Positions 10,780 through 19,931 of a stretch of 48,548 nucleotides of DNA are shown piece after piece. Position numbers and translations under genes: made by a program. Origin of the DNA: Nitrospira sp. CG24B (GTDB lineage: Bacteria; Nitrospirota; Nitrospiria; Nitrospirales; Nitrospiraceae); assembly GCA_002869845.2 (NCBI GenBank), contig NEWS02000008.1, positions 62,815 to 111,362 of the forward strand, read 5' to 3'. Numbering within the stretch: position 1 is the stretch's first letter; the number at the start of each line of letters is the position of its first letter. Under the pieces are notes generated by a model. It saw only the letters and a program-made list of their open reading frames with translations, was not told the origin of the DNA and did no database searches.

Positions 10780-13119
10780 ATGGCAAAAAATTTAATTATT
10801 GTTGAGTCGCCGACGAAGGCGAAGACGATTACGAAATATCTGGGACGTGGCTATACCGTCATGGCCTCGGTGGGGCATATCAAGGATCTTCCAACCAGCA
10901 AGTTGGGCGTCGATCTCGAGCACGATTTCGAACCGCAGTACGTCACCATCAAAGGCAAGTCGAAGGTGTTGGCCGAGATCAAGAAGAAGGCCGAGGAAGC
11001 CGACAAGATCTTCCTGGCGCCGGACCCTGATCGGGAAGGGGAGGCGATTGCCTGGCATCTTGAGCAAGAGCTCCTCGGAAAATCGAAAAAGAAAAAGAAA
11101 GACGGAAAGATTTTCCGAGTCCTCTTCAACGAAATCACGGAATCAGCCATCAAGCGTGCGCTCCAGTCGCCTGGCGAGATCGATATGAAGCGGGTGAATG
11201 CCCAGCAGGCACGCCGCGTGTTGGATCGCATCGTGGGCTATCAAGGCAGCCAGTTACTGTGGAATAAGGTGCGGCGCGGGCTCAGCATGGGGCGAGTGCA
11301 GTCGGTAGCCATGCGGCTGATTTGCGAGCGAGAGGCAGAGCGGGACGCCTTCCGAACAGAAGAGTATTGGTCGATCATTGCGCTGCTGGCCGGAACCAAT
11401 CCACCGTCATTCGAGGCGAAACTCCACAGCATCAACGGCGAAGAGGCGTCGATTGAAAATGCCGAGCAAGCCGGCCGCATCGTCGGTGAGATTCAAGGCA
11501 AGGCCTTCGTCGTCCAATCAATCGAGCGCCGAGAAAAGAAACGGAATCCCGTCGCGCCGTTCATTACCAGCCGTCTGCAGCAGGAAGCTTCCAGAAAGTT
11601 GCACTTTTCGCCAAAGAAAACGATGACGCTGGCGCAGCAGCTGTATGAGGGTATCGAAATCGGAGCTGAAGGCGCGACCGGTCTCATTACTTATATGAGA
11701 ACTGACTCGCCCCGTATTTCCAACGAAGCGATGGCCGATGCCCGCGAGCTGATTCAGTCCCGATTCGGTGCGAACTATCTCCCGAGCACGCCGAATGTCT
11801 ATAAAACATCGAAAGCTGCCCAGGAAGCGCACGAAGCCATCAGGCCGACGTCGGCGGGACGCGATCCCGAGTCCATCCGCCAGTACTTGGATCATGATCA
11901 GTACAATCTCTATAAGTTGATCTGGAATCGGTTCATCGCCTCGCAGATGGTGCCGGCCATCTTGGATGTCACGCGTATCGATTCAACACCAGTCAGCACC
12001 AAGGAGCGGTACGTGTTCCGTTCTACCGGAACGGTCGTGAAGTTTCCTGGCCATACGATCGTCTATATGGAAGGTGTTGACAAAGAAGCGCCGTCGCAGA
12101 AGCCGAAGGCCGACCAAGAGGCGGACGACGACGAGCGACAGCTCCCGGCCTTGACAGAAGGGGAGCGGTTGCGACTCGTCGAGCAGGATGGGCAGACGGT
12201 CCCAGGAATGTTGTCGAAACAGCATTTCACACAACCACCACCACGCTATAACGAGGCGTTGTTGATCAAGGAGTTGGAAGAAAAAGGTATCGGACGTCCG
12301 TCGACCTACGCCGCCATTATTTCTACGATCCAGGATCGCAAGTATGTGGAAAAGACAGAAGGGCGGCTCGTGCCGACGGAGACGGGGAAAACCGTCAACG
12401 ATTTCTTGATGAAAGGCTTTCCCGAACTCATCAATGTCGACTTTACCTCGCAGCTCGAAGAACAGTTGGATGAAGTAGAAGAGGGGAGTAAGCCCTGGGT
12501 GACAGCGGTACGCGATTTCTATACCCCGTTCACCAGAGAGCTGGAGCGAGCGAAGACGATTCCTGGGCCGAAAGACATCGTCGAGCCGCCGACGAACATT
12601 CCGTGCGAGAAGTGCGGTCGGATGTTGGAAATCAAGTGGGGACGAAACGGGAAGTTTCTCGCCTGTCCTGCCTATAAAGACGATCCTCCCTGTAAGAATA
12701 CACAGAACTTCGAAAAGCTTCCGGATGGCACGATCAAAATTGTTCCCAAGGAGGAGATCACCACTGATCAGGTCTGCGACAAGTGTGGCAGTCCGATGGT
12801 GGTGAAGACAGGACGTTTCGGCAAGTTTATCGCCTGTTCCGCCTACCCTCAGTGTAAGACGACCAAGCCGCTGGCCCTTGGTGTCAAATGCCCACAGCCC
12901 GATTGTGGCGGCGACCTCGTGCAGAAACGGACCAAGAAGGGTCGCTCATTCTTCGCCTGCAGTCATTATCCCAAGTGTGAGTATGCCCTCTGGGACCGGC
13001 CGGTGCCCAAAGTCTGTCCCACGTGTCAGGCTCCGTTCCTCATCGAAAAAATCAGTAAGCAAGACGGCCGCAGCGTCCAATGTCACAACCAAGAATGCGG
13101 CTACCGCGAGGCAGGGTAA
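10780..13119 (+). CDS. topA: DNA topoisomerase I (type IA)
   Basis: TopA relaxes negative supercoils by nicking one strand through a tyrosine linkage. The 779-residue protein has the N-terminal TOPRIM domain (LIIVESPTKAKTI, then DPDREGEAIAWHL), the catalytic tyrosine Y305 in TYMRTDSPRIS, and a C-terminal tail with four cysteine clusters (CEKCGRM, CDKCGSPM, CPQPDCGG, CPTCQAP) that form zinc ribbons. This is the full expected architecture. The roughly 280 bases after the stop contain no convincing gene. Confidence 0.97.
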   Translation: MAKNLIIVESPTKAKTITKYLGRGYTVMASVGHIKDLPTSKLGVDLEHDFEPQYVTIKGKSKVLAEIKKKAEEADKIFLAPDPDREGEAIAWHLEQELLGKSKKKKKDGKIFRVLFNEITESAIKRALQSPGEIDMKRVNAQQARRVLDRIVGYQGSQLLWNKVRRGLSMGRVQSVAMRLICEREAERDAFRTEEYWSIIALLAGTNPPSFEAKLHSINGEEASIENAEQAGRIVGEIQGKAFVVQSIERREKKRNPVAPFITSRLQQEASRKLHFSPKKTMTLAQQLYEGIEIGAEGATGLITYMRTDSPRISNEAMADARELIQSRFGANYLPSTPNVYKTSKAAQEAHEAIRPTSAGRDPESIRQYLDHDQYNLYKLIWNRFIASQMVPAILDVTRIDSTPVSTKERYVFRSTGTVVKFPGHTIVYMEGVDKEAPSQKPKADQEADDDERQLPALTEGERLRLVEQDGQTVPGMLSKQHFTQPPPRYNEALLIKELEEKGIGRPSTYAAIISTIQDRKYVEKTEGRLVPTETGKTVNDFLMKGFPELINVDFTSQLEEQLDEVEEGSKPWVTAVRDFYTPFTRELERAKTIPGPKDIVEPPTNIPCEKCGRMLEIKWGRNGKFLACPAYKDDPPCKNTQNFEKLPDGTIKIVPKEEITTDQVCDKCGSPMVVKTGRFGKFIACSAYPQCKTTKPLALGVKCPQPDCGGDLVQKRTKKGRSFFACSHYPKCEYALWDRPVPKVCPTCQAPFLIEKISKQDGRSVQCHNQECGYREAG

Positions 13120-13399
13120 CCAGTCTCTGTTCCTTCTGATTACTTCGTTCTCACTCAGCCATCACTGCTATTCCTCTTTGAGGCGCCTGTGACGCCAGAT
13201 CTTGGGGCACGAGCGTAAGGGGCACGGTGGATCCTTTGGCGTCTCGTTCAGACCAGTCGAGTGAAAGTCCGGCAATCCTTGTCTGATTCCAGTCCGTGTT
13301 ATAACGTACAAAAGTTCTGATTTCTTTGCTGGGTCGGCCTTGCGAAACTTGCTTGTGATGCAAGGTCGGAGACTTTGGCGAACTGGAGGTTGGAGATCG

Positions 13400-14005
13400 A
13401 TGTTTATTCACCTATTTGGGGCAATGGTGGTGTGGTTGTGCGCGGGTCTGGCGTGGTTGCCTCTCGCTTCAGCGCAAGAGGCATCGCCTGCTATCAGTGA
13501 ACGACAGACGGTAGGAGTCGTAGTCGGTGGTATGTTGCCGGTGCGATTCATGGATGGGCAGTCGTCCAAACTTAACGGAGTGTCGGTTCATCCGTATTGG
13601 CAAATCGTAGTCATGAGTCCTACCAGTCATGAATGGTGGAGTGGTTCTGTCGCCCTCGGGGTTGAGGCAGCGTTCTTGGGGATTGCGGAACCCACCAGTG
13701 CCTATGGCCTAGGAGTCACACCCAAGGTGGTCTATACCTTCACCTCGTTCGGCCCCCTGAAGCCCTACATCGAAGGTGGTGGTGGGCCGCTTTGGACCAA
13801 CTTCGACGGCCGCATTCCCGAGCAAGGATCGGACTTCAATTTTTTGGTCTGGGGCGGTGCTGGCGCAACCTATGATTTGACTACACGATGGGTGCTAAAC
13901 GCCGGACTCCGCTTCAGCCACATCTCCAATGCCGACACTGATAGTCCAAATGGCGGGCTCAATTACCTCCTGCCGTTTATTGGAGTCTCTGCGAAGCTTT
14001 TCTGA
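13400..14005 (+). CDS. Outer-membrane protein, lipid A 3-O-deacylase (PagL)-like
   Basis: A 201-residue exported protein with a signal peptide ending near LPLASA-Q, followed by alternating beta-strand segments ending in F, as in small outer-membrane barrels. The stretch LRFSHISNADTDSPNGGLNY resembles the active-site region of PagL/acyloxyacyl hydrolase proteins (His-x-Ser, with the acidic residue downstream in the family), which trim acyl chains from lipid A. I start at the ATG at 13,400, behind GGAGG/GGAG, because it places the signal peptide at the N-terminus; a longer frame begins at 13,340. The catalytic role is inference. Confidence 0.7.
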   Translation: MFIHLFGAMVVWLCAGLAWLPLASAQEASPAISERQTVGVVVGGMLPVRFMDGQSSKLNGVSVHPYWQIVVMSPTSHEWWSGSVALGVEAAFLGIAEPTSAYGLGVTPKVVYTFTSFGPLKPYIEGGGGPLWTNFDGRIPEQGSDFNFLVWGGAGATYDLTTRWVLNAGLRFSHISNADTDSPNGGLNYLLPFIGVSAKLF

Positions 14006-14164
14006 GCGCTAGAGAATAGATAAAAGCACGCCCGAACCATTTTAAAACGGTGCTATTTCATCTGACCGCGCCTGACCTCATTGAATTCGAAGTCGGCAGG
14101 CATAGAGCTGACCCGTGCGCCATACGGTGAGGCTGTGTAAGGCAAAGTCTGCTAGGATGCGGCG

Positions 14165-15112
14165 GTGATAGACCACACGCCTGCTTCGACCGCGCCGCGC
14201 CAAGCCGCGGTGCTCTTCATTCTCGTCACCGTCCTGCTCGACATGTTGTCGTTCGGCATCATCATTCCGGTGTTGCCGAAACTCGTCGAGGAATTTCTCT
14301 CCGGCGATACGGCGCAGGCGGCAGTGCTCTACGGGCTGATGGGGACGGCCTGGGCATTCATGCAGTTCTTTTGTTCGCCGATCCAGGGTGCCCTGTCCGA
14401 CCGGTTCGGTCGGCGACCGGTGGTGCTACTATCCAATCTGGGCTTGGGCCTCGACTACATCGTGATGGCGCTTGCGCCGAACGTCGTCTGGCTTGTGGTG
14501 GGCCGGGTCATTTCCGGGATGGCCTCCTCCAGCTTCAGCACCGCCGGCGCCTACATTGCCGACGTGACGTCGCCGGATCAGCGCGCGGCGGCATTCGGGA
14601 AGATCGGTATGGTCTTCGGGCTCGGCTTCATCTTTGGTCCCGCTTTAGGCGGCTGGCTCGGCGCAATCGATCCTCGGCTGCCGTTCTGGGGCGCGGCGGC
14701 GCTCAGCCTCCTGAACGCCTGTTACGGATTCTTCGTGCTTCCCGAATCCCTGCCAACGAGTAAACGGACGTCTTTCGCCTGGGCGCGGGCCAATCCGGTC
14801 GGCTCGCTTGTACTACTACGCTCGCACCCAGAACTATCTGGCCTCGCGACCGTCGCGTTTTTCGGCTATCTCGCCCATGCGGTGCTGCCGAGCGTCTCAG
14901 TCCTGTATATGGGCTATCGCTATGGGTGGGGACCGGCCTCGGTTGGGCTGATGATGGCAGGCGTCGGTCTGGCTGCGATGATCGTGCAAGGCGGACTGAT
15001 CCGTCCGATCACTAGTCGGTTCGGCGAACGCAGGACAGTGGTGATCGGTCTACTCTGCGGAGCAATCGGTTTTTCCGTCTATGGCATTGCGCCTGAGGGC
15101 TGGATCTTCTGA
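14165..15112 (+). CDS. MFS multidrug/tetracycline-type exporter, C-terminally truncated
   Basis: The protein resembles TetA/TCR-type major facilitator exporters: LVTVLLDMLSFGIIIPVLP in helix 1, the loop motif GALSDRFGRRPVVLLSN after helix 2 and GPALGGWLGAI in helix 5. Such proteins are about 400 residues with 12 helices. This one stops at residue 315 in the ninth or tenth helix, at EGWIF followed by TGA. The stop coincides with the point where sequence belonging to the opposing nucleoside transporter begins, so about 85-90 residues are missing. It starts at GTG 14,165 behind AGGA. It is probably non-functional, unless the window is misassembled here. Confidence 0.8.
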   Translation: MIDHTPASTAPRQAAVLFILVTVLLDMLSFGIIIPVLPKLVEEFLSGDTAQAAVLYGLMGTAWAFMQFFCSPIQGALSDRFGRRPVVLLSNLGLGLDYIVMALAPNVVWLVVGRVISGMASSSFSTAGAYIADVTSPDQRAAAFGKIGMVFGLGFIFGPALGGWLGAIDPRLPFWGAAALSLLNACYGFFVLPESLPTSKRTSFAWARANPVGSLVLLRSHPELSGLATVAFFGYLAHAVLPSVSVLYMGYRYGWGPASVGLMMAGVGLAAMIVQGGLIRPITSRFGERRTVVIGLLCGAIGFSVYGIAPEGWIF

Positions 15113-16067
15113 TTCGCGTGATGGAGAGAGGCGTTCCACCGATCGTAGGAAGTTGTGCCAGCGCCAAATCTATCAACGCTTCCAATCCAAGAAACACGAT
15201 CAGTAACGCGGCAATACCGACCGCCATTTTCATCCCTTGTCCTGCGCCATCGATCAACGCGACAATCAGGTTGGATGGCGGTGGAATCGTTTCACCATCG
15301 GATACAGTCGAGGAGGTCCCGCTGGTGGGCTTAGAGGGCACCCCACCCAGCGTCACAGGCTGTCGATCTTCGGGAAGTGAGAGTTTACTGATGAGCACCG
15401 CACATGGAATCGAAATGATTGATGCGGAAATCAAATGCCCGGCGATCTGAGGCACTGTCTGTTGTAGCGCCGACACGTAGATGCCCATGACGGTGCTCGC
15501 CACGGTTGCCATCATGCACGTCAGCACTAAGAGCAGTTCCGACTGCGTCATGGCTGCGAGGTAGGGACGGATAATCAAGCCCGCCTCAATCCCGACGAAG
15601 ATATTCGCGGCGCCGGAGAGTGACTCGGCTCCAGATAGGCCCATGGTCCGGTAAAAGAGCTGGGCGAACAACCCCACAATCGCTTGCATGGCGCCTACAT
15701 AGTAGAGACCCGACATCAAGGCGGCGAAGAACACGACGGCCGGCAGCGCTTGCGCCGCCAAGATAAACCCGATCGAGACCGTCCCATCCGGCAACGTCTG
15801 GCCTGGACCAAGTGCGAGGGGCCCAAGAAGAAACAGCGTGCCTTTCTGCGAGGCGGTGAGCACAGCGACCACCATATCGTTGATCATGCTCCAGAGCCAG
15901 CGGGAGCCGGGAAACCAAAAGGACACGATGCCGAGCCCCCAGGCCAACGCCGCGCTGCCTCCAATGGTCCTCCAGTCCAGCCGATTGCGCTTCCCTGTTA
16001 CCCAGGCCAGCCATGCGATCGTGACGAAACCGATGCCCGCAATGAGGCGATAGCGCCATTCTCCCAC
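15012..16067 (-). CDS. Concentrative nucleoside transporter (NupC family), C-terminally truncated
   Basis: The protein starts at GTG 16,067 behind AAGGAGA. It shows the CNT family order: an N-terminal helix pair, GFILAAQALPAVVFFAALMSGLYY in the gate domain, SGAESLSGAANIFVGIEAGLI (the conserved nucleoside/sodium site) and an IDGAGQGMKMAVGIAALLIVF segment. Native-looking sequence ends at about GGTPLSITRI. The last 25 or so residues (RRSSPQAQCHRRKNR and onward) are read from the back of the MFS gene. The C-terminal transport domain, roughly 100 residues with the final helices, is missing, so it is probably inactive. It would have imported nucleosides with sodium or protons. Confidence 0.8.
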   Translation of the reverse strand: MGEWRYRLIAGIGFVTIAWLAWVTGKRNRLDWRTIGGSAALAWGLGIVSFWFPGSRWLWSMINDMVVAVLTASQKGTLFLLGPLALGPGQTLPDGTVSIGFILAAQALPAVVFFAALMSGLYYVGAMQAIVGLFAQLFYRTMGLSGAESLSGAANIFVGIEAGLIIRPYLAAMTQSELLLVLTCMMATVASTVMGIYVSALQQTVPQIAGHLISASIISIPCAVLISKLSLPEDRQPVTLGGVPSKPTSGTSSTVSDGETIPPPSNLIVALIDGAGQGMKMAVGIAALLIVFLGLEALIDLALAQLPTIGGTPLSITRIRRSSPQAQCHRRKNRLLRRVDRSPLSCVRRTD

Positions 16068-16192
16068 CGTCAGATTCTCCTTCTGATGAAAGCCCGCGGG
16101 AGGCTACGCTGAGAGCCGGTTGCCGTCAAGAACAAATGTGGTGTGCACTCATACTGAGCGACAAGAGGCAGAGGTCGGGGCTAGTAGAGTGG

Positions 16193-16233
16193 GGTCACCT
16201 ATGAGTTGACTATAGGTGACCATCATGGTGACC
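16193..16233. repeat. Inverted and repeated GGTCACC/GGTGACC motif
   Basis: GGTCACCTAT (16,193-16,202) pairs with ATAGGTGACC (16,212-16,221), and a further GGTGACC follows at 16,227-16,233. A related phrase, GGGGTCAGTTTGAGGTGATCCC, occurs at about 17,104. These may be ends of a small palindromic intergenic repeat; no transposase is present. Confidence 0.4.
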
Positions 16234-16249
16234 CTTGAGGGAAAGAACG

Positions 16250-16284
16250 CGAGGGCGAGCGGGATATGCTCCCGCTCGCCCTCG
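16250..16284 (-). terminator. Perfect 15-bp hairpin after the FKBP gene
   Basis: CGAGGGCGAGCGGGA (16,250-16,264) and its exact reverse complement (16,270-16,284) enclose a five-base loop. It lies 20 bases beyond the FKBP gene stop on the - strand. There is no long T run, so it is a terminator or mRNA-stabilising structure. Confidence 0.6.
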
Positions 16285-16304
16285 TGCGAACGTGTTGCGT
16301 GCAG

Positions 16305-16985
16305 CTACTTGGGAGCAATGATTTCGAAAAGTTCGATCTCGAATACTAACGTGGCGCCGGGCTTGATAAGCGGGGGCAAGCCCTTGTCGCGATAACCAAG
16401 ACTCGATGGGCAGACCAACTTACTCTTGCTGCCGACTTTTATTTGCTGGATCCCTTCCACCCAACACTTGCTCATTTCATTCACTCTCAACATGACCGGC
16501 TCGCTCTGGGTGGTGGTACTATCGAACACTGTTCCATCGATCAGGGTTCCTTGATAGTGCACCTTGACCATATCGATAATTTTCGGCGTGGCGCCGGTCC
16601 CTTCCTTGATGGTCTTGAGAATCGCGCCGGACTCGGTTTTCTTGGCGCCGGATTCTGCTGCGGCTTTCGCAAGGAACGCGGCTCCTGCTTTCTTTTCCGC
16701 TTCTGCAAGAACCGCAGCGCGGGTCTGTTGCAGCTCTGAAATCTTCATGCCAAACGCTTTGAGGTCTACCTTGGGGGGCTGTTTTGAGAACCCATCTGTG
16801 AGGCCGGACTTCACGATTTCAAATTCAGCCTCGTTCAAGGTGAAATTGCTGAGCGATTGGTTGATGGCCAATCCTAACGCATAGAGTGTTTTTTGTTCCT
16901 CGGTCCTGAGCTCTGGGGCTGCCGCGAATGCCCCAGCGGTTCCAAGGCAGAGTAGGGTTGCCAAACAGGAAACAATAACGCGCAT
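16305..16985 (-). CDS. FKBP-type peptidyl-prolyl isomerase, periplasmic (FkpA/Mip-like)
   Basis: The 226-residue protein has a signal peptide ending near GAFAA, an FKBP N-terminal dimerisation region (TLYALGLAINQSLSNF, then LTDGFSKQPPKVDL) and a helical linker. The C-terminal FKBP domain contains VKVHYQGTLIDGTVFDST, a W-V-E-G-I-Q motif, SSLGYRDKGLPPLIKPGATL and the terminal LVFEIELFEI. FKBPs of this kind isomerise X-proline bonds and act as chaperones in the periplasm. Start ATG 16,985 lies behind GAAAGGA. It is divergent from the downstream symporter gene. Confidence 0.92.
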   Translation of the reverse strand: MRVIVSCLATLLCLGTAGAFAAAPELRTEEQKTLYALGLAINQSLSNFTLNEAEFEIVKSGLTDGFSKQPPKVDLKAFGMKISELQQTRAAVLAEAEKKAGAAFLAKAAAESGAKKTESGAILKTIKEGTGATPKIIDMVKVHYQGTLIDGTVFDSTTTQSEPVMLRVNEMSKCWVEGIQQIKVGSKSKLVCPSSLGYRDKGLPPLIKPGATLVFEIELFEIIAPK

Positions 16986-17243
16986 GAGCTGTCCTTTCTT
17001 TTGTGTATGACTGCGATAGGCCTGATATCAATTAGGCTTAGACCTTGTGTAGGGTAAGCGATCTTGCGGTAGGGCTCAAGACAATTTAGGGAGAAACGGA
17101 AGCGGGGTCAGTTTGAGGTGATCCCATCGTTTTGTTTCCCCTCACACCGATCATCTGACCCAGCAAGAGTCTTCTTCGTGGTACATTCGGCAATCACTTT
17201 CCACTGGAGAACAGTGAGTAGGGCAAAATAGGAGTCTCAGCTG

Positions 17244-18494
17244 GTGGACGACAAGGCTTCAGATCACGCAACGACTGCTACGCCGAATACAGGCCTGATT
17301 GCGTGGTGGCAGAGTGTCCCGCTCTATGCGCGTATTGGAATTGCTTTGGTCCTCGGCGCCATGGTGGGGGTCCTGCTGGGAAGCGAGGCGGCGGTCCTCG
17401 CGGTTCCGGGGAAGCTCGTGTTGCGACTCCTCGGGGCTCTCGCGCCCGCGCTGATCCTTGCGGCGATTGTGCACACGTTCATGACGACACAACTCGGTGG
17501 GCCACTTGCGGCGCGGTTGCCACGGTTGTTGCTGCTCAACACGTTAGTCGCGATTACGATTGGTCTGACGGTCGCCAACGTGATCCAGCCAGGGCAAGGG
17601 GCGGGCCTCACACCGCCACAACAACACGACGAAACGGTAAAATCTGCCAATCCGCTCGCTCTCTTTCTTGAGAATGTGCCCAAGAGTCTGCTGGGGCCAC
17701 TCGGTGACGATGGAAAGGTGATCGGTGTCATCTTCATCGCCGTGGCGTTTGGGATGGCTCTCCGCAAGGAGCGCGACCGGTCGCTTGGAACGGTCGGACA
17801 TCTCGTCGAGCTCTTCCTGGAATCGCTCATCAAGATTTTGCACTGGATTATCGCGGTTGTGCCGTTGGCGGTCTTTGGCATTGTCGCGAGTATCGTGGGG
17901 ACGGAAGGCTTCGCTCCGTTCAAGGCGCTTGGGATCTTTGTGGTAAGCGTGTTGCTTGCGCTCGCAATTCAGGCGGGGTATTACCTCCTCCGTATCCGAT
18001 TTGGTTCGTGGGTGCGTCCTGGCGAATTGCTGCGTGGGGGTCGTGATGCACTGGTCATGGCCTTCTCCACAGCTAGCTCGACGGCGACAATGCCGGTGAC
18101 CTACGCGGCGCTCAAGGAGCGCGTGGGATTGCGCGAGCAGTCCGCCAGCATGGGGGCGCTGGTCGGCGCAAATTTTAACAATGATGGCACCGCACTGTAC
18201 GAGGCAATGGCGGCGCTCTTCATCGCGCAAATGATCGGGATGGACCTGAGCTTCCAGCAGCAACTGCTGGTCGTGCTGACGAGCATTATTGCCTCCGTCG
18301 GCGCCGCCGGCATCCCGGAAGCTGGTCTGGTGACGATGACCATGGTCTTTACTGCTGTCGGACTGCCCGTGCAATACATCCCGGTCTTACTGACTGTGGA
18401 CTGGTTTCTCGATCGCTGTCGCACGGCGATCAACGTCATGGGGGATATGAACGTCAGTTGTCTGTTGGATGGAAAGCAGAAGGAAGAGATTTAG
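17244..18494 (+). CDS. Dicarboxylate/amino acid:cation symporter (DAACS, SSF-type GltP/DctA family)
   Basis: This 416-residue membrane protein has about eight helices and the hairpin motifs of the family: AFSTASSTATMPVTYAALKE (serine-rich HP1), then GANFNNDGTALYEAMAALFIAQ (the NMDGT-type helix 7), ASVGAAGIPEAGLVTMTMVF (HP2) and DWFLDRCRTAINVMGD (helix 8 with the substrate-binding Asp and Arg). Such proteins import C4-dicarboxylates or acidic amino acids with sodium or protons. The GTG at 17,244 follows AGGAG at nine bases. The substrate cannot be fixed from sequence alone. It may let an otherwise autotrophic cell take up small organic acids. Confidence 0.9.
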   Translation: MDDKASDHATTATPNTGLIAWWQSVPLYARIGIALVLGAMVGVLLGSEAAVLAVPGKLVLRLLGALAPALILAAIVHTFMTTQLGGPLAARLPRLLLLNTLVAITIGLTVANVIQPGQGAGLTPPQQHDETVKSANPLALFLENVPKSLLGPLGDDGKVIGVIFIAVAFGMALRKERDRSLGTVGHLVELFLESLIKILHWIIAVVPLAVFGIVASIVGTEGFAPFKALGIFVVSVLLALAIQAGYYLLRIRFGSWVRPGELLRGGRDALVMAFSTASSTATMPVTYAALKERVGLREQSASMGALVGANFNNDGTALYEAMAALFIAQMIGMDLSFQQQLLVVLTSIIASVGAAGIPEAGLVTMTMVFTAVGLPVQYIPVLLTVDWFLDRCRTAINVMGDMNVSCLLDGKQKEEI

Positions 18495-18507
18495 GCATTA
18501 AGTAATC

Positions 18508-18536
18508 GGGGGAGATCGCTCTCGTGCCTCTCCCCC
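18508..18536 (+). terminator. Hairpin after symporter gene
   Basis: GGGGGAGA (18,508-18,515) pairs with TCTCCCCC (18,529-18,536), 14 bases past the symporter stop. There is no clear T run, so the terminator call is tentative. Confidence 0.4.
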
Positions 18537-18621
18537 TGCCCATAAGGTAAGGTAGTTCCCTCCTCTTGTTTTTCCACGCTCTGTTCCCTTACTCTCGATC
18601 TTTTCCTGTTGAGTAGCCCTT

Positions 18622-19242
18622 ATGTTGCAAGCTGTTGGACTCAGTTGCCGTCGAGGTGAACGTCGGCTGTTTTCAGATCTCAATGTCAAGGTTGAGCCGG
18701 GAACCCTGTTGGCTGTGGTGGGTGAGAACGGCAGCGGAAAAACCAGCCTGCTTCGGATTTTCTCCAGCCTGTTGCCCCCGGAGGAAGGTTCAGTTCTCTG
18801 GGATGGTCAGGATATCCATCAACTCAAAGAACTCTATGCGGGACAACTGACGTATCTTGGGCACCTGAACGGGATCAAGGATGATCTGACTCCGTTGGAA
18901 AATCTGATGAGTGCCACGTCTCTGGCCGGGGAACCTTGTTCCAACAACGGAGCAAAGGAAGCCTTGGAGGCGATCGGGCTGAAGCGCCCCATCCATCATT
19001 TGCCGTCCAAGGTGCTCTCGCAAGGCCAGAAGCGCCGTGTTACCCTGGCGCGGCTCTGGCTCTCCACGCGCCCCCTGTGGCTGTTGGATGAACCGTTCAC
19101 GTCTCTCGACGCGGCCTCGACGAATGTGGTGACGCAGCGGCTGCTTGCGCATGTGCAACGTGGAGGACTGGCAGTCTTGGTCACGCACCAAGAGGTCGCG
19201 CTTCCCGCAGAGCGGCTGCAACACCTGAGGCTGGTTGGATGA
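18622..19242 (+). CDS. ccmA: Heme exporter ATP-binding protein CcmA
   Basis: CcmA is the ATPase of the CcmABCD complex, which releases holo-CcmE from CcmC in system I cytochrome c maturation. The 206-residue protein has the Walker A motif GENGSGKTS (34-42), the ABC signature LSQGQKRR, Walker B LWLLDEP and the switch histidine in LVTHQE. This length is usual for CcmA. It opens the nine-gene operon ccmABCDEFGHI and overlaps ccmB by ATGA. Confidence 0.95.
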   Translation: MLQAVGLSCRRGERRLFSDLNVKVEPGTLLAVVGENGSGKTSLLRIFSSLLPPEEGSVLWDGQDIHQLKELYAGQLTYLGHLNGIKDDLTPLENLMSATSLAGEPCSNNGAKEALEAIGLKRPIHHLPSKVLSQGQKRRVTLARLWLSTRPLWLLDEPFTSLDAASTNVVTQRLLAHVQRGGLAVLVTHQEVALPAERLQHLRLVG

Positions 19243-19922
19243 ACCGCTCCAGTATGTGGGAGGCCGTCAGTGGCATCGTCAAGCGGGATCTCTTGCTTGC
19301 GATGCGGCGTCGTTCAGATGCGGCGATGTCGGTGTTCTTTCTCGTTATCGTGGCCAGCCTCTTTCCCCTGGGCGTCGGTCCGGAGCCGGCGGTGTTGAGA
19401 ACGATCGGCCCCGGCGTGCTGTGGGTCGCGGCCTTGTTAGCTTGTTTATTGTCGCTTTCACGAGTATTTACAGCGGATTATGTGGACGGGTCCCTCGAAC
19501 AGATGGTCTTGGTTCCCCAGCCCTTGGCGGTCCTGGTGGCCGGAAAGGTTTTCGCGCATTGGCTGATTTCCGGGCTACCCGTGGTACTGCTCTCGCCGCT
19601 CCTCGGCCTCCAATTCGGCTTGGATGGAGAACCCCTGGGAGTGTTGGCGTTGTCGCTCTTGCTTGGGACGCCGACGTTGAGTATGATTGGTGCGATCGGC
19701 GCCGCGTTGGTCCTTGGCGTGCGGGGGAGTGGTCTACTGGTTGCCCTCCTGGTGCTTCCACTCTATGTTCCAGTATTGATCTTTGGGGCCGGCGCCGTCA
19801 CCGGTAGTATGGCTGGAGTCGGCGGCGAAGCAAATCTGTCGCTGCTTGGGGCTTGCCTGGTGCTGTCTCTGTTCTTAGCACCGTGGGCTACGGCAGCGGC
19901 GTTACGTATTGCGTTAGAATAG
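19239..19922 (+). CDS. ccmB: Heme exporter membrane protein CcmB
   Basis: A 227-residue protein with six predicted membrane helices, the membrane partner of CcmA. It has the N-terminal pattern IVKRDLLLAMRRRSDA and FFLVIVASLFPLGVGPE typical of CcmB, and VDGSLEQMVL in the first cytoplasmic loop. It overlaps ccmA by four bases and precedes ccmC by nine. Confidence 0.94.
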   Translation: MNRSSMWEAVSGIVKRDLLLAMRRRSDAAMSVFFLVIVASLFPLGVGPEPAVLRTIGPGVLWVAALLACLLSLSRVFTADYVDGSLEQMVLVPQPLAVLVAGKVFAHWLISGLPVVLLSPLLGLQFGLDGEPLGVLALSLLLGTPTLSMIGAIGAALVLGVRGSGLLVALLVLPLYVPVLIFGAGAVTGSMAGVGGEANLSLLGACLVLSLFLAPWATAAALRIALE

Positions 19923-19931
19923 AAGAGCATC

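Noticed and set aside
13151..13411. 86-codon - strand frame between topA and the PagL-like gene
   Set aside because: No family resemblance and weak start context; it overlaps the start of the next gene.
17544..18374. Long - strand frame (276 codons) opposite the symporter
   Set aside because: Its composition (His, Arg and Gln rich, no family motifs) is that of an antisense shadow of a GC-rich gene; the + strand protein is clearly real.
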